DNA of 64,000 bases from Hyperoodon ampullatus (taxonomy: Eukaryota > Chordata > Mammalia > Artiodactyla > Ziphiidae): the NCBI GenBank assembly GCA_949752795.1, contig OX457057.1, positions 161,053,980 to 161,117,979 on the forward strand, written 5' to 3'. Numbering within the stretch: the stretch's first letter is position 1; each line of letters opens with the position of its first letter. The notes under the pieces are model-generated. The model searched no databases. It was given only the letters and a program-made list of their open reading frames with translations, and was not told the origin of the DNA. The position numbers and the translations under genes are program-made. Positions 49,421-59,355 of the stretch are shown in pieces.

Positions 49421-49654
49421 ACCTGAGAGGGCTTCCCTGGTGGCACAGTGGTTGAGAGTCCGCCTGCCGATGCAGGGGACACGGGTTCGTGCGTGCCCCG
49501 GTCCGGGAAGATCCCACATGCCGCGGAGCGGCTGGGCCCGTGAGCCATGGCCGCTGAGCCTGCGCGTCCGGAGCCTGTGCTCCGCAGTGGGAGAGGCCAC
49601 AACAGTGAGAGGCCCGCGTACCGCAAAAAAGAAAAAAAAAACAAAAACCTGAGA
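49421..49654 (+). repeat. target-site duplication of the CHR SINE
   Basis: Direct repeat ACCTGAGA at 49421-49428 and 49647-49654 flanking the element. Confidence 0.7.
49429..49646 (+). mobile_element. complete cetacean CHR SINE
   Basis: Full-length tRNA-derived SINE starting GGGCTTCCCTGGTGGCACAG. It carries a Pol III A-box-like segment, a B-box-like GGGTTCGTGCGTGCC (with a 4-base GTGC duplication relative to the other copies), the CHR-specific body ACATGCCGCGGAGCGGCTGG, and an A-rich tail. The minus-strand frames over it are readouts of the SINE. Confidence 0.97.
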
Positions 49655-49659
49655 CTGTG

Positions 49660-49940
49660 CCCTCTCCTGCTGAAACACCCCACCAGCCCCTGCCGATCAA
49701 GTCCCGACTTCCAGGCTGCACCTTCAGACCCCTGCTTAAGCCACGTCCCTCCCACTCACTCTTGGTGCTTCCCCCCAACCCTGTCCCCATGCTAACTCCC
49801 CAGTGAACACCTGCTCCTCTTGTGCGCCTCCCCTCCACCTCCCCTCCTGAAGAGCAGGTGACAGCTCAGGGCTTCCTCAGCCATTCTGTGGCACAGTTAT
49901 AATGGAACTCACGCTCCTTGAGGACAGGGCACCATAAGCC
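49660..49940 (+). repeat. L2 LINE 3' part
   Basis: Sense L2 blocks: GACTTCCAGGCTGCACC, CACTCTTGGTGCTTCC and AACTCACGCTCCTTGAGGAC. Confidence 0.65.
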
Positions 49941-50749
49941 TATCTGCTATGATTGTCACTGCCCCTCAGGAGAAGCCCACCCAAAACTCTCCCCTAGACG
50001 GGAGATAAGGCGTGAGGGGCATACATACAGGAGACTTATATACAGTCTCCTCTGTAGGAGACTGTTCCCCAATCTGCAGCGCGTGTGGCCTGCCGTAGCA
50101 AGTCCTCTCTTGTCCCCCAAACACACACGCAACATGGATTCAGTCTTTTCAGTCACAGAAACAGGGCAGTGGTGACAGGAAGGGTTGCTCAGGCCAGGAG
50201 CTGGACACAGAAAGGAATTCTCCCAGGAAGGAGCAGACTTAGCCCCACTCTCTCCCGGAGGCCTGGAGATGACAGCTTCCTTTAGGCGGGTAATCCACCA
50301 TGAAGGCCGCATTTCACACTTGCAGCTCTGGAACAGGCCTGTGGGGAATTGCTCCCGGAGAGTGAAAATTGGAACTCATCAGGGTAATTTGTCCATTTTA
50401 CCACACACGTTTCAGGCTGGTGCCCGTGGTCTGACCTGTGGCTGGCCATGAATGAAACTGGCCTCAGAGAGAAGACTTTGAGAACATAGTGTTTCTTGCC
50501 TTTGAGGAACTGTCCTGAGCCGGGCCCCGTCTCTGCCGCTCCACAGCCGTAGGGAGTGGCCAAGCCTCCAGGCCAGTTCCAACACCCAGGGCCTGGCGCC
50601 TCGGCGCCTCGTGCAGCCAGGGGCGTTGGCTGCCTGGCTGTCCCTTGTTGCTTGGGTCTCTGGAGTCCACCGCCCTTCCCGATGCCTGGCCCGCTGCGAT
50701 TAGGAGGGAAGGCTGAAGCTATCGATAATGGGACTCTGTCTGAAATCCT
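49941..50749. other. intergenic sequence without recognised features
   Basis: Mixed unique sequence. No gene seen. Confidence 0.4.
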
Positions 50750-50895
50750 GTGATGTGCTGGGCCCTGTCACACACACCTTTAACCCCGTGCTAGCTTCTT
50801 TACAGATGAAGAAACTCAGGCTCAGGGAACACTTGCCAAGGTTATGTGGCTGGTAAAGAGCAGCAGCAGGATTTGAACCCAGGTTTCTTGACTCT
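50750..50895 (-). repeat. MIR SINE
   Basis: TTTACAGATGAAGAAACTCA and CAGGATTTGAACCCAGGTTT mark a reverse-complement MIR. Confidence 0.85.
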
Positions 50896-50938
50896 AAAAT
50901 ATTGTTTATCCACAGTGGTAATAATAATTATACCACTT

Positions 50939-51094
50939 AATAATTTCTTAAATTCTTTTTTTTTGTGGTCACACCATGCGGCATGTGGGATCTTAGTTCC
51001 CCGACCAGGGATCGAACCTGCACCCCTTGCAGTGGAAGCATGGAGTTTTAACCACTGGACCGCCAGGGAAGTCCCAATAATTTCTTAAATTCTT
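50939..51094. repeat. 19-bp perfect target-site duplication
   Basis: AATAATTTCTTAAATTCTT occurs at 50939-50957 and 51076-51094, flanking a SINE. Confidence 0.95.
50958..51075 (-). mobile_element. short CHR-2-type SINE
   Basis: Reverse orientation: T-run, then GCGGCATGTGGGATCTTAG, ACCAGGGATCGAACCTGC (B box in reverse) and ACCGCCAGGGAAGTCCC. A deletion form of the tRNA-derived SINE shared by cetaceans, hippos and ruminants. Confidence 0.92.
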
Positions 51095-51214
51095 AATAAT
51101 TTGTTATTCCCTCATCCTAACATCGTTAAGCATCTTTGATGCTCAGGGCACTCACTGAGCGGCACTGAAAGGGGTACAAAAAGGAACAACATGCTTTGAG
51201 AAATGCAGACCCTA

Positions 51215-51450
51215 GGATATATGCCCATTTATTCAAAAGACATCCGTTGGCCACCTCTGATGTGCCAGGCCCCGTGTTAAGTCCTGGCGCTGCAGTGGAA
51301 GAGTGGAAAACTGTCCCTGTCCTCGTGGAGCTCAGAGGAGCTGGGGGAGGCGGCCACAGCCAGGGGACCTCGTTGCCCAGTGGTAAGTGCTCTCACGGGG
51401 TTGGGGCACCTGACTCAGGCTCGAGGGCTCAGAGGGCTTTCCCGAAGGAG
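51215..51450 (-). repeat. L2 LINE 3' fragment
   Basis: TTATTCAAAAGACATCCGTT, GTGCCAGGCCCCGTGTTAAG and CTCGTGGAGCTCAGAGG match the reverse-complement L2 end. Confidence 0.75.
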
Positions 51451-51839
51451 TGAGGTCTCAGCTGAGTCTAAAATCAGGTCACAACTCATATGCCCAAGGG
51501 GCAGGCAGCTGAGGTAAGGAATGAAGTGAGCTAGCTCCATTCTTAGACAGAGATATGCTCTGCCTGAGTATCAAATATATAGGAATATTCTTCACACAGA
51601 TAGCGCCTTCTTCATTTTTCTTGAAACATGACTCATGTAGTTAAGAGATATGAGTGCTTGGAAATATTTCCCTCTTCTAAATCAACAGTGCAAATGTGAT
51701 GATAAAGGTAACTTGTCCCTTGGCCTCCAAATCGGGAATGCAAAAGGAAGAGGTGGGAACTATGGCCCTGGGAAGGGGGGACCCAGTTGCCCTGTGGGCA
51801 TTGCACCCCGTGGGGGCAGGTCTTCTGATGGTGGACATG
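51451..51839. other. intergenic sequence without recognised features
   Basis: Unique sequence. No gene recognised. Confidence 0.4.
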
Positions 51840-52399
51840 TAGGTGTTTCCAGGTTTTGGTCAGTATCTCTGATTACTTCCTTAGGATAGATTTTGAGCAG
51901 TTAAATTACTGAATGAAAGAGTATAAACATCTTTAAGATTGCTTTTTTTCAGAAATATTCTGCCAACTTACATTATCACCTTACCAGCATCAGATTTTAT
52001 TGTTGCATGATGTATAGAAAAAGATATTAATCTTTCACTTCCTTGATTATTGAAAGATATTGTTTCATATATTGATCTTTGTATTTCTTCTTTTATGAAT
52101 TGACAGTTCATATTCTTGGCCCGTTAAAAGTGTTTTCAATTGTACAAGTAATATATATTTATTTAATAAAAATAAGAAAATACAGATAAATAAAAAGAAA
52201 ACCAAACACCCATAACTCCACTGACTATTAACCACTGTTAATATTTTTGGTGTATATATCCCAGGTTTTCGCTCCTATATCCAGTATCCATAAGTATATG
52301 CGTGTTTTCTTTTTTCAAAAACAAGATTATATTATTTCTGCAACTTCATATTTTCACTTACCAATATGATGTGGAAATATTTTCAGGTTAACACATTCA
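51840..52399 (-). mobile_element. old L1 3' fragment, part 1
   Basis: Reverse L1M-type sequence: GATTACTTCCTTAGGATAGA, ACTATTAACCACTGTTAATA, TTTTTGGTGTATATATCCC and CTTCATATTTTCACTTACCA. It is interrupted by the SINE at 52400 and resumes at 52615. Confidence 0.75.
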
Positions 52400-52605
52400 G
52401 GGCCTCCCTGGTGGCACAGTGGTTGAGAGTCTGCCTGCCGACACAGGGGACACGGGTTCATGCCCCGGTCTGGGAAGATCGCATATGCCGCGGAGCGGCT
52501 GGGCCTGTGAGCCATGGCCGCTGAGCCTGCGCGTCCGGAGCCTGTGCTCCTCAACGGGAGAGGCCACAACAGTGAGAGGCCCGTGTACCGCGAAAAAAAA
52601 AAAAT
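52400..52605 (+). mobile_element. complete cetacean CHR SINE
   Basis: Starts GGGCCTCCCTGGTGGCACAG, carries A- and B-box-like segments (the latter GGGTTCATGCCC) and the CHR body, and ends in a short A-run. The target-site duplication ACACATTCA lies at 52391-52399 and 52606-52614. It sits inside an older L1, which dates it as the younger insertion. Confidence 0.97.
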
Positions 52606-52614
52606 ACACATTCA

Positions 52615-52910
52615 AATCATTTCTGTTGGCTGTATTGTATTCCACTGCAATGATGTACCAGAATTTAATCAATCCCCTATTTTGGACTTTAGGTCAATCT
52701 TGTTTTGGTATTATAAATATTCATCATGTAGCAAATCTTAGTAAATATCCTCAATTACTTCCCTAGGATAGTTTCCAAAAATAGAATTGTTGGATCAAAG
52801 GTTATATATTTTCTTAAAGCTTTTAAAACTTATTAACAGTTACATTAAACATTACATATATCCCCAAATTTGTATCAGTTTATACTACTGCTAGCAGTGT
52901 TTGAGAGTGC
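52615..52910 (-). mobile_element. old L1 3' fragment, part 2
   Basis: Continues the L1 across the SINE: TGTATTGTATTCCACTGCAA, TAGAATTGTTGGATCAAAGG and a GCTAGCAGTGTTTGAGAGTG block. Confidence 0.78.
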
Positions 52911-52911
52911 T

Positions 52912-53462
52912 CTGTGGCAGATTGTACGAAGGTGACCTCAACAATCTCTTCCATCTTATATAGTTTTCCAGAACTTTTTGTCACTGCCCCATCAAAAGGT
53001 GGAGCCTGGGACTCCTCTTCTTGAACCTGGGAAGCCCGTTATATCTGCATCCTGGGTGAGCCTTTAAATCTGCCTCAACCAATGAAGAATGGCAAAAGTA
53101 ATGCTATTTGACTTCTGAGGCTAGCACATAAAAAATGCCATGCACTTCCACCTTGTTCTCTTTGGATGTTTGCTCTTGGAGATCAGCTACCATGCTGAGG
53201 AAGCCCAAGCAGCCCATGGAGAGGCCCACGTGGAGAGGAACTGAGGCCTCCTGCCCACTGCATAGCTGAGCTTCCAGGTGACAGCCAGCATCAACTTGCC
53301 AGATGGACCACACTCAGATACACTGCATGGAGCAGAGATGAGCCATTTTAGGCTAAACTCTGTTCAAGGTGCAGATTTGTGATCAAAATGAATGATTGTT
53401 GTTGTTTCAAACTGCTAAGCTTTGGAGTGGTTTGTTACACAGCAATAGATAACTGATGCATC
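52912..53462 (-). mobile_element. MLT1 (ERVL-MaLR) LTR
   Basis: A largely complete LTR in reverse. GAGGAAGCCCAAGCAGCCCA, GGAGAGGCCCACGTGGAGAG and the end TTGTTACACAGCAATAGATA are MLT1 landmarks. No viral coding sequence is present. Confidence 0.88.
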
Positions 53463-54236
53463 TCATTTCCTCTCACTCTAGCTACCACTATCTTTTTTTT
53501 TTTTCCCTTCCATTTTTGCCAACAGGATAGACAAAAGTGGCATCTCTCTTCTGGTTTTAATACTTTGGCTCATCATTTTTAATAGGGCTTTAGTGCTTTT
53601 CTTATTTACAATAGACCTGTAAGATCCTTTAATTCTATTTATTTTCCTTGTTATTTTTTTGTTTCAAAAATGTTTATTGCAAAAATTCAAAAACATACTT
53701 AAGTATTTAAGTCAGAGCCAGGATGAGGGTGAGGCTATGGAGGCGCCTTGGCACCAAATTTAAGGAGGCACTCACTCTCAGGGGCTGACCTGAAATAGGG
53801 GGACCCTGAAGATAAGCATCTCCTTAAGCTTTGCACCCTACATACCTCCCTTGCTCACTCTAGTCCTGGCCCTGTTTTAAGTCCACCCAACCTCACTTTC
53901 TAGATATAACTGCACTGGTCATAGTTTGGTGTATATTCTTCCAGACTTTTTCTAGCCAAACATTAATATATATATATATATATATAAAACAATGCTATAA
54001 ATTACATTATTAACATATATGGATATATTATATTTAATAATTTTACATTTACATTAAATTACATTCAATAATTACAGTGTTAAATATGTACATTTATTAA
54101 TAAAGATAGTAATAAATAGTAATATTTATGTTAACAGAAATGTATCCTTGGACATCTTAGGTCAATACTTGCAAATTGCTCTCTTTCTGAAGATGGCATA
54201 TTTCATAATGGACATATTCCTTTTTAATATATTTTT
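53463..54236 (-). mobile_element. old L1 3' sequence and AT-rich DNA
   Basis: Reverse L1M-like blocks (GGCATCTCTCTTCTGGTTTT, GTATATTCTTCCAGACTTTT) plus a short TA tract at 53970-53990 and AT-rich sequence to 54180. The part at 53700-53870 is less certain. Confidence 0.55.
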
Positions 54237-54532
54237 TAAATTTATTTTTTGGCTGTGTCGGGTCTTAGTTGCAGCATGCAGGATCTTTTCGTTGTGGCGC
54301 ACGGTCTCTTCATTGCAGCGCTCAGGCTTCTCTCTAGTTGTGGCGTGCAGGTTTTCTCTCTCTAGTTGTGGCGTGTGGGCTCCAGGGCACATGGGCTCCA
54401 CGGCACGTGGGCTCAGTAGTTGTGGCGCGTGGGCTTAGTTGCCCCGCGGCATGTGGGATCATAGTTCCCTGACCAGGGATCGAACCCGCAACCTCTGAAT
54501 TGGAAGGCGGATTCTTTACCACTGGACCACCA
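54237..54532 (-). mobile_element. long-form CHR SINE
   Basis: Reverse orientation: TTTTTTGGCTGTGTCGGGTC, several GTTGTGGCG-type units (a diagnostic internal array), then ACCAGGGATCGAACCCGC and ACCACTGGACCACCAG. The last few bases of the tRNA head are missing, as AGTTGG replaces the usual GGGAAGTCCC. Confidence 0.92.
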
Positions 54533-54535
54533 GTT

Positions 54536-55689
54536 GGAAGAGCCTCTTTTGTGATATTTATCGCATATATTTCCCACTTCTTTTAATAGGTAGCTTGATT
54601 TTATTTTTAACTTATTTTTAAAAATTGGTGTTATCAAGTAGTTCAAACTCTCACCGTAGTTACCTTTTCCACTGATTTTGTGCTTAAACCACAGTAAAGT
54701 ATTCAGCTATATTTTCCTATGCCTTGGTTTTTGCATCACTGGGATTTACTCTGGTGTATGGTGTAAAAATGGGATCTTAGCTCAGTTTTTATCAAATGAT
54801 CAATATTCTTAACATTATTTGCTAAACTCTGTGACCATTGGAAGCGCTGAGGGTTGAGAACTTGATGGGGACACGGTAGAGCAGATTCAACCTAGATGAG
54901 GTTTTGGTCCCTTCCAACCACAAGCTGCAATCCTGCCGTGGCAGAAGCTTCCAGGAAGACAGTGGTGAGGGCAGGACGTGCCATCACGGTGGTGGAGGAA
55001 GGACGTTAACAGGCAGCACTGAGGTCCACTTTCCTCTGGGGGAGCCCAGCCGCCCTAGGTAGGGAGAGGCCTTTGGCTCTCTCAGTGTAGAGATGAGCAA
55101 GTCTTGCCAAAGAAGCACCTGGAAACTTGCCAGCCCTGCCAGGTAGATCTCACCCTAGAATCTAAACAGATGCTCCTTGAGTCTTCCTCTACATGCCCAA
55201 GGCCTATGCCCCCATGGGCTGTCCCCCTTAGCTTTACCCCTCCGTTCGGCAGGGGTGCCTCCACCTTTGCCCTGTGACTTTCAGACTTTCTCCTGCCTGT
55301 CTAGCACCCATGCCTGGTACCACCCCCAGCCCCCCAGGCACAGGTGACACCTAGAGGGAAGGCTGAGCCATCAGCCCTGTGCACTCCGGTGACCCCCCCG
55401 AAGGCCATCACGCCCCCCTCGCAGGGGCGCTCTTCCCCGGGGCAGGGACCAGGGCTTGGGGAGGAGACCCCTCCTCCGCGATGAGCAGAGTCGCGGAGGC
55501 TCCCCCAACCCCATCCTGTGCCAAGGCTGCCGTGGAGGGGCCAGGCGAGAGGTGGGCCCCCGCTCTGGGTCCTCCCCAGCCCAGGGGTGGCTTCTGAATG
55601 AAGCAGCCCTTCAGGCTGGTGGTCCCTCCACCCCTGCCCATGGGACCCCATCTTGGCTTTCCTTCCTTCAGGCTTCAGAGAAACTTCCC
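54536..55689. other. intergenic sequence without recognised features
   Basis: AT-rich to 54840, then GC-rich with CpG patches at 55380-55580. Frames of 137-140 codons at 55301-55723 and 55456-55869 show no domain. Confidence 0.4.
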
Positions 55690-55855
55690 CATCCCCCTGC
55701 CGTTCCTTTATCCTTCGGAGCACCTCCCACAGTCTGTCATTTTTTCCTCACCTGTCTGTCTTTTCCTCTAGAGCGTAAGCTCCGTAACAGCACATCTCTT
55801 TCCTCTGTCTATCCCCAGCTTCTAGCCCAGTGCAGCATTGGGAAAAAAAAATCCT
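55690..55855 (+). repeat. L2 LINE 3' end
   Basis: TAGAGCGTAAGCTCCGTAAC and a CCCAGCTTCTAGCCCAGTGC block are sense L2. Confidence 0.75.
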
Positions 55856-57544
55856 TAAATTTTTTTTGAAGCTTTTTGCTTAGAATTTCTTGTGTTGGAC
55901 TTGGCGTGTGCTCTCTCCGCTGCCTGTGACGCCTTTTCCTCCTCGCTCTCCTTGCTAACACCCACTCATCCTTCAAAACCCAGGCCAGCTCCCTCCTCCT
56001 CCCGGAAATCATCCCTGAACTCAGTATGTAACATCCCAGGCAGAGGTGAATTTCTCTGTCGGGCCCCAGAACAAGGGCCCTTTGCTTTGCAGGGCTCCTC
56101 TGAGGAACCTCTCCTGCATGGCAGCTCTCCTAAGGTGCAGAGAACAACCTAGAACGACAGGCGGGCTGCATTCAAACCACAGAAGCCCCAGCTCCCAGGC
56201 TGGCAGCCCGGGTGGGGGAGGGGACCAGCTGGTGGGCGAAGCGGGTTTATCGATGCTTCTACGAGCCCTGGGGAAATCAAGGTGAAAGGCAGCAGTCCTG
56301 CTAAGGAGGAGGCCCACCCCTGTTTATCAATCAGAGGGGCTGGGACGGGGTGAAAAGATGCTCGGCCGCCTGCCAGAGGCCGCGGTGACGAAGGGGACCC
56401 ACAGCCACCACCAGGGCCCTGGTGGCCCCATGTAAGGCCCTGCCTCCTGCCTCGGGCACTGTGGGCAGTCACCGTGGAGCTGGGGCTGCTCTATCAGCTT
56501 TTCCAGCCTCGTCCTAATTCTCTGAACACCCGATCCTGGTTTTAGAAAATACGGTCACTGGAGCCATAAGGGCTGGCTGGTAGAAATCCTCCACTCTTGG
56601 CATCGTGTCAGGTACCAGGGGGTGAGGAAGCGGGCGTACTCAGGCGGTCTTGGCCCAGTGGGCACTGGCCCCGGGAGCCTCTTTCACCCTCTGGTGGGCC
56701 TGTCAGCCTGTCAGCCAGGGCCCCGCGGGGCGGGGGCGGAGATGAGCCGAGCCCGCCTTGGAGGATGGAGGGGGCAGGTGGGTGACTAGAGCAAGGACAC
56801 AGAGAGGAAACTCTTGGACAGACAAGAGGCCTGCAGAGAGGCTCCGGGCTGCAATCCACCCGAGGAGCCAGGCAGCTAAGGAGGTGACACAGGGCTAACA
56901 CAAGCAGGGAAGGGGGGGGTCGACCTGCCTGCCCCCCTCCACCCTCCCCACCCAGCTGCCCTAGCAGAGGGAGCGTGCTTGGCACCCCACCTGCTCCACC
57001 CAGGACCGAGGCCATCTGAGCAGAGCGAAGATGTCCAAGAGAAAACCCCAAATCGGATTGAGGCTCCTGCTCTCCCTTAATGAGGCTCATTATCAGCTGC
57101 TCTGATCCCTGTAGAACCCAGCAGGCCGGATTAGGGGCAGGCTCTCCAATCTGGCTGACTCCTCCCTGCTGAGCAGGCAGCCCAGGCTGGCTCTGGAAAA
57201 CAAGCTCTCTCTCCTTCCTCCAAGGAGAGCTGGAGATGTAGGCCGCCTGCCTGAGGAGGGGTCAGGCAGGCGCAGGCCAAGTTTCCTGGGGCAGAACTGA
57301 GAGCACCGGGGCAGGTGCTCCCTGGGAGGGCGGGGGAGCGGGGGGGTGGGGTGGGAGGCGGGACTGAGGGGCTCGGGGCACAGAGAGCTCTGTGGACAGT
57401 GCGGGAGGGCCCCATCCAGGAGACAGGGGCTATGACAAGGGCGCTCTGAGCCCCCGGGAGCTGGCTGCATCCCAGGTCAGGCTAGGTTTTGCATTCTACC
57501 CAGACCCGGACACTAGTAGCAAGTTGAGGAACACACCGGCGCTT
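55856..57544. other. intergenic sequence downstream of QSOX1
   Basis: GC-rich unique sequence. It includes a small TAAT-rich patch near 57075-57100 (CCTTAATGAGGCTCATTATC). Frames up to 160 codons lack domains. Confidence 0.4.
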
Positions 57545-58561
57545 GCCTTAACAAAAATAATTTATTCCAGAGCCCCCTCGACCGCGGGGCAGAGTGGGGA
57601 TCAAGCATGTGTACAGCGTCACCCTCCCCTCTGACCCTTTTAACCTCTACAGGATGGAAGGTGGACCCTTGAGAGGGACGACACTCCCCTCCCTCCACAG
57701 TAAAGATTAGCATCTATTTTGGAGATGAAAATCAACAAGAGACAAAAGACCCAGCTCCAAGAGGGGTGGAGCCCAATGCGGAGAAGCCAAAGCATGTTCA
57801 AAGCAAACGCTTCACTCAGCCTCTCACAGCTAAGGCACTAGAGATCCCAACAGCCCTCCCTAACCCCCCACCCCCAGCCCAGTACCATCACCACACCAAT
57901 TCCAGCCTGTACCTTTCCCGTACCCAAGGTTTGGGAAGGAGCCAGCCAGAGGCCCTCCTCCCACAGACCTCACCTGGGAGACCAGCATGACTTCCAGAAG
58001 CTTCCGGAGCCCACCCTAAAGCCAAACCCCACCCAGGAGGGTCTGAGGGGCTGGAGGATGAGCGGGCACAGAGGGCCAGAGGCAGTCCTTCCTTCTCTGG
58101 TGCAAAGGGCTCTTTGTAGCAGGATGGACGGAGTCTTGGGATGTAGTAAGGAGTCCACTCCAGCCCCAGGGGCCCCTCCTCTGGAGATGGGAAACCTTGG
58201 AAACTGCAGCCTCACTTGCCCCAGTTTAGGGCCAACACCAAGCGGGAATCACTGAAGCTTCAGGAAGAATGAGGCAGGACTTCAAACAAGCTGAAAAAGA
58301 GGAATTCGGTGCTGAGAGGCCCAGGACGGAGTCTCCCAACCCCACTGCCCAAGGCTGTCCTCCCCCTGTGCTGGCAGATGAACCTGGACCCTGTGCATGT
58401 CTTCCTGTCTATGGAACATCCCTTTCCAGAAGCCCCAGGGATGTTTGCTGCAGCAACTGGTTTTCCTGGACAAGGAACAAGGTGGGAGGGGTGGGGTGCG
58501 GGGGGCTGGAAGAGCCCACGGATGGCAGCTCCCTACCCTGCCCCCTCCCAAGTTGGACGGT
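57545..58561 (-). other. QSOX1: QSOX1 3'UTR
   Basis: Follows the ancestral stop codon at 58562-58564 and extends to an AATAAA signal. If translation ends at the first premature TAG (59156-59158), the functional 3'UTR starts there instead. Other polyadenylation sites cannot be excluded. Confidence 0.65.
57561..57566 (-). terminator. QSOX1: QSOX1 polyadenylation signal
   Basis: AATAAA on the minus strand, followed about 25-35 bases downstream by a GGTGTGTTCC GT-rich element, the usual arrangement for 3' end cleavage near 57545. Confidence 0.6.
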
Positions 58562-59355
58562 TCAGGCTGCGGGGTGGCTGGCATAGCCATTCAGGGCCCT
58601 CACCCTGGCCCGGAAGTAGGTGTACACAGCCAGCAGGCCCATGAAGGACACGGAGGAGAGCCCCACACAGAGGCTGATGTCCAGGTGGGAGAAGTTCCCT
58701 TCCAGCACCTGCAGCCACTGGCTCCGGCCCTGCCTGGCCCTGGCCTCTGGCTCCCCGTCAGGGACACTGGCCAGCTGCTTGGAGCTGCGGCCCACTCGCC
58801 TCAGCTCTGAAGGGCCTCTGGGGAGGTTCTACCCAGCCAGGAATTCAGCCAACAACACGGCTCCTGTGCCTCGCCTGCTCAAGCGTTGCCGCCCTTTTGG
58901 CTGCTCCAACTTATCCCTCTGAAGCTCCGCTATGTGCTCAGGAGCTTCCTGGTCTGGCTCATCTCTGGCCATGCTGAGGCCAGCCTGCATCTCCTGGGGG
59001 TGACTTGCCCCAGGTCCCTCTGCTGGAACATCTGCGATGGTGGTTCCAGGGGACATTGTCCCTGGGCCCATCATGATCTTAGCCTTCTCAGGGCCCAGAG
59101 TAAAACTTCCAGTCGCCAGCTCCAGCTCCACCTACACTGGGGGGACAGCCATCCTCTATTCACTCCTCCGCGGGCCCGGGCCAGCTGAAGGAAGGTCTAG
59201 GATGATGTTGCTCGGAGAGAAGTGGGTCTTCAAGAAGTTGAGGGTGTTGCCCAGGTCCCACACCGGCGCACCCTGGAGTTCAGTGTGGCAGGCGGAACAG
59301 AGCTCACGGGGTGGCCACTGTACCTTGGGGAACTTGGGGTCCTCGCTGGGGGCAC
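58562..59355 (-). CDS. QSOX1: QSOX1 last exon, with three in-frame stops
   Basis: Final exon of quiescin sulfhydryl oxidase 1, the secreted/Golgi FAD enzyme that makes disulfide bonds and reduces oxygen to peroxide. The exon follows the acceptor CCCTCCCCAG. Its GT completes the Gly codon from the previous exon, then APSEDPKFPKVQWPP and the CSAC redox motif follow, and FSPSNIILDLPSAG ends the conserved part. In the same frame come TAG at 59156-59158, TAG at 59132-59134 and TAG at 58829-58831. Between and after them the frame still matches QSOX1 (VPAEGPGAS, RRVGRSSKQ, LEGNFSHLDISLCVG, transmembrane SSVSFMGLLAVYTYF, end ASHPAA) with no frameshift. Expected product: a QSOX1 ending 65 codons into this exon, catalytic core whole, about 197 tail codons and the membrane anchor lost. 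Sequencing error is unlikely to explain three stops. Confidence 0.93.

Noticed and set aside
49440..49520. Functional tRNA gene from A/B-box-like sequences
   Set aside because: It is the tRNA-derived head of a SINE followed by the CHR body and A-tail, not a foldable tRNA.
52912..53462. Possible endogenous retroviral gene
   Set aside because: Only an MLT1 solo LTR is present; no gag, pol or env sequence.
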